From contig JAJNPX010000431.1 in assembly GCA_021155145.1 (NCBI GenBank), forward strand, positions 1 through 6,756: a stretch of DNA of 6,756 bases, given 5' to 3'. A model generated the notes under the pieces. The model did no database searches. It saw only the letters and a program-made list of their open reading frames with translations, and was not told the origin of the DNA. The position numbers were made by a program, and so were the translations under genes. This DNA is from Acidisarcina sp. Its GTDB lineage: Bacteria > Acidobacteriota > Blastocatellia > Pyrinomonadales > Pyrinomonadaceae. This document shows, piece by piece, positions 5,123 to 6,756 of this stretch (position 1 is its first letter; the number at the start of each line of letters is the position of its first letter).

Positions 5123-6004
5123 TTACAGGGCGGCTGCGCCGCTTACGACCTCGATGATCTCTTTCGTGATCGCCGCCTGGCGGATACGGTTCATATTCAG
5201 GGTAAGCGAATCGATCAACTCGCCCGCATTCTTCGACGCCGAGTCCATTGCGGTCATGCGCGAACCTTGTTCTGAAGCGACCGATTCGAGCAGGGCCCGG
5301 TATATCTGTGTCTCGACCTGTTTGGGCAGCAGCCTTCCGAAAATCTCGGCCGCCGGCTGTTCGTATATATACTCGGCAGATTCGGCTGACGCGTCGGGAG
5401 CGCCACTGATAGCCTCCTCGCGCGGGATCGGAAGGATCTGTTCGATCACAGGCTTATGCGAAAGGACCGTCTTGAATTCGGTAAAAACAAGAAAGACCTT
5501 ATCGATCGACTCGTCTTCCGTAAATCTCTTGATGATCTCTTTGGAGATATCGACGGCATCGGAGTAGTTTGCGGTTCCGCGGCCGGTCAGGCCGATGTAC
5601 TCTTCCGAGATGGTCGCACTGCGGCGCTTAAAGAAATCTCGGCCTTTTCTTCCAACGGCGACCAGATCTATCGATCTATCTACATTCTCCTTGATGAAAC
5701 CCTGAGTCGCCTTGATCACGTTGGCATTGAATCCACCCGCAAGTCCCTTGTCGGCAGTAACCAGTACAACCAGGTAATTGTCGTCGCCACGAGCGTCCAG
5801 AAGGGGATGCGAGAAATCGTCGGACACCTTCGCGCTCAGGCTTCCGAGCACGGCCGTCATCTTTCGAGCGTAAGGGCGGGCCGCCGTTACACGGTCCTGA
5901 GCTCGTTTCAGCTTGGCCGCGGCGACCATTTTCATCGCCTTGGTGATCTGCTGAGTGTTTTTTACCGACTTGATGCGTCGGCGCATGTCTAGCAAACTTG
6001 CCAT
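5123..6004 (-). CDS. atpG: ATP synthase F1 subunit gamma
   Basis: The gamma subunit is the central rotor shaft of F1 that couples proton flow to catalysis. The 293 residues match the usual length (about 285-295). The N-terminal coiled-coil helix begins MASLLDMRRRIKSVKNTQQITKAM. The Rossmann-like middle contains TADKGLAGGFNANV (83-96) and VGRKG (117-121). The C-terminal helix shows SRMTAMDSASKNA (248-260) and the family signature ITKEIIEVVSGAAA (279-292). The ATG at 6004 is fixed by homology; no clear ribosome binding site precedes it, since the upstream DNA is the heptad repeat element, so initiation may depend on coupling or mRNA structure. It follows atpA as in the standard atpHAGDC order, but atpD and atpC do not come next; a small membrane protein does, and a terminator-like structure follows the stop. 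Confidence 0.97.
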   Translation of the reverse strand: MASLLDMRRRIKSVKNTQQITKAMKMVAAAKLKRAQDRVTAARPYARKMTAVLGSLSAKVSDDFSHPLLDARGDDNYLVVLVTADKGLAGGFNANVIKATQGFIKENVDRSIDLVAVGRKGRDFFKRRSATISEEYIGLTGRGTANYSDAVDISKEIIKRFTEDESIDKVFLVFTEFKTVLSHKPVIEQILPIPREEAISGAPDASAESAEYIYEQPAAEIFGRLLPKQVETQIYRALLESVASEQGSRMTAMDSASKNAGELIDSLTLNMNRIRQAAITKEIIEVVSGAAAL

Positions 6005-6142
6005 AATGTTTCGAGTTCAAAGTTCAAAGTTCAAAGTCTTTCCTTTAACAATGAACTCTGAGCCCTGAACCGAGTTTGATGTTCCGATTCAAAGTTCAAG
6101 GCCTTTCTCCCCTTGAACCTTGAACTTTGAACCCTGAACCGA
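6005..6142. repeat. Two tandem copies of a palindromic heptad-repeat element between atpA and atpG
   Basis: The 137-bp gap is made of two related units. Each starts (plus strand) with TGTTYCGA (6007-6014; 6080-6087) and ends with the identical CCCTGAACCGA (6063-6073; 6132-6142), a spacing of 69-73 bp. Inside each, 7-nt words of the type AGTTCAA or TTCAAAG on one side face CTTTGAA or CTGAACC words on the other, across a CTTTCC/CTTTCTCC centre. The left unit has three perfect AGTTCAA copies (6014-6034). The right unit contains a perfect 14-bp inverted repeat (6088-6101 with 6118-6131, 16-nt loop). The RNA would fold into two hairpins. No T-run follows, so it is not a simple terminator. It resembles dispersed REP/STRR-type intergenic repeats, and whether it recurs in the genome cannot be seen here. 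Confidence 0.85.
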
Positions 6143-6143
6143 T

Positions 6144-6756
6144 TTACGCGGCCGCAGCCGTAGTCTCGCCTTTGCCCCAGCGAGTTGCCTTGAAATCTTC
6201 GATCGCTTCCTTCATCAGGGCCTTGAGATCATCGTCGATGCTCTTCTTTTCGCGAAGTGTGTTGAACACTGCAGGATGCGACTTCTCGATAAAATCGGAA
6301 AGCTGGGATTCGAAGTCTTTCAGATCCTCGACAGCGATATCATCAGCCAGGCCGTTTGTCACGGTCCAGATGATCATCACCTGGTTTTCGACCGGCATCG
6401 GCTTATATTGGCCTTGCTTCAAAATCTCGGTGAGCCGGCGGCCGCGCTCAAGCTGAGATTGTGTTGATTTATCGAGATCCGAGCCGAACTGAGCGAACGC
6501 AGCGAGTTCGCGAAACTGTGCAAGATCGATACGAAGCGTACCCGCGACCTGCTTCATTGCCTTGATCTGCGCCGAGCCGCCCACGCGCGAGACTGAGTTC
6601 CCCACATTGATCGCCGGACGGACGCCGGAGTTGAACAGATCAGATTCCAGGAAAATCTGCCCGTCGGTGATCGAGATAACGTTGGTCGGGATATACGCCG
6701 AGATATCGCCAGCCTGGGTCTCAATAATGGGCAGGCTGGTCAATGAACCGCCGCCG
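6144..6756 (-). CDS. atpA: ATP synthase F1 subunit alpha, partial (C-terminal 203 residues)
   Basis: The minus-strand frame enters at the right edge within [17 protein letters not shown] and runs to the TAA at 6144, about 40% of a typical 500-residue alpha chain. Visible are the end of the nucleotide-binding domain ([15 protein letters not shown], visible residues 23-37), the alpha/beta family signature [10 protein letters not shown] (47-56) with the arginine-finger motif SVSRVGG (54-60; Arg57 corresponds to E. coli alpha Arg376), and the C-terminal helical domain with [17 protein letters not shown] (79-95). The chain ends in a short Thr/Ala tail after [10 protein letters not shown]. Alpha forms the non-catalytic sites of the F1 hexamer with beta. 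atpG follows after a 139-bp gap filled by palindromic repeats, unusually long for this gene pair. The start and the P-loop are outside the window. Confidence 0.97.
   Translation of the reverse strand, partial: GGGSLTSLPIIETQAGDISAYIPTNVISITDGQIFLESDLFNSGVRPAINVGNSVSRVGGSAQIKAMKQVAGTLRIDLAQFRELAAFAQFGSDLDKSTQSQLERGRRLTEILKQGQYKPMPVENQVMIIWTVTNGLADDIAVEDLKDFESQLSDFIEKSHPAVFNTLREKKSIDDDLKALMKEAIEDFKATRWGKGETTAAAA

Noticed and set aside
5456..5992. 178-codon plus-strand open frame opposite atpG
   Set aside because: Fully antisense to atpG, which carries the family signature and correct length; no start signal.
6005..6142. CRISPR array from the repeated 7-nt words
   Set aside because: Words are too short, have no unique spacers of regular size, face each other as inverted repeats, and no cas gene is nearby.
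6005..6142. Intrinsic terminator between atpA and atpG
   Set aside because: The stems are A/T-rich and no T-run follows on the minus strand; atpG is an essential partner and needs read-through.

Overview
The window looks like an ordinary chromosomal segment of a free-living, Gram-negative-type bacterium. My best guess is Acidobacteriota, possibly Blastocatellia/Pyrinomonadales. That rests on the Asn/Ala/Thr-rich linker of the lipoprotein, the mixed housekeeping gene order, moderate GC and LPS-type glycosyltransferase context. It is an inference from family flavour, not a proof. Coding density is high and no stretch over 300 bases lacks a gene. I see no tRNA, rRNA, transposase, phage gene or CRISPR array.

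Layout from left to right: (1) 1-949, minus strand, the 5' two thirds of ffh (signal recognition particle GTPase), running off the left edge. (2) 950-1120, a divergent control region with a sigma-70-type promoter for ffh and, facing the other way, a near-consensus sigma-54 promoter followed by a 17-bp palindrome. (3) 1121-1627, plus strand, a small BON-domain lipoprotein, the only plus-strand gene. (4) 1699-2897, minus strand, a two-gene unit: a Trm112/UPF0434-type zinc protein whose stop overlaps the GTG start of a family 9 (heptosyltransferase-like) glycosyltransferase. (5) 2942-2974, a strong intrinsic terminator. (6) 2999-4168, minus strand, an SPFH/band-7 protein ending in three zinc ribbons. 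(7) 4241-5011, minus strand, a VanZ-like membrane protein and an 86-residue three-helix membrane protein, probably coupled. (8) 5123-6756, minus strand, atpG and the 3' end of atpA, separated by about 137 bp holding two tandem copies of a palindromic heptad-repeat element.

How the genes relate: atpA and atpG encode F1 subunits of ATP synthase, but atpD/atpC do not follow, so the ATP synthase locus is split here. The genes downstream of atpG are envelope-oriented (small membrane protein, VanZ-like, SPFH scaffold, glycosyltransferase). The BON lipoprotein appears to be an envelope stress or housekeeping factor under RpoN control. ffh serves co-translational membrane targeting.

I do not see a convincing new multi-gene system. 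The most unusual items are the duplicated palindromic element inside the atp operon, the sigma-54 promoter plus palindrome in front of the BON lipoprotein, and the triple zinc-ribbon tail of the SPFH protein.
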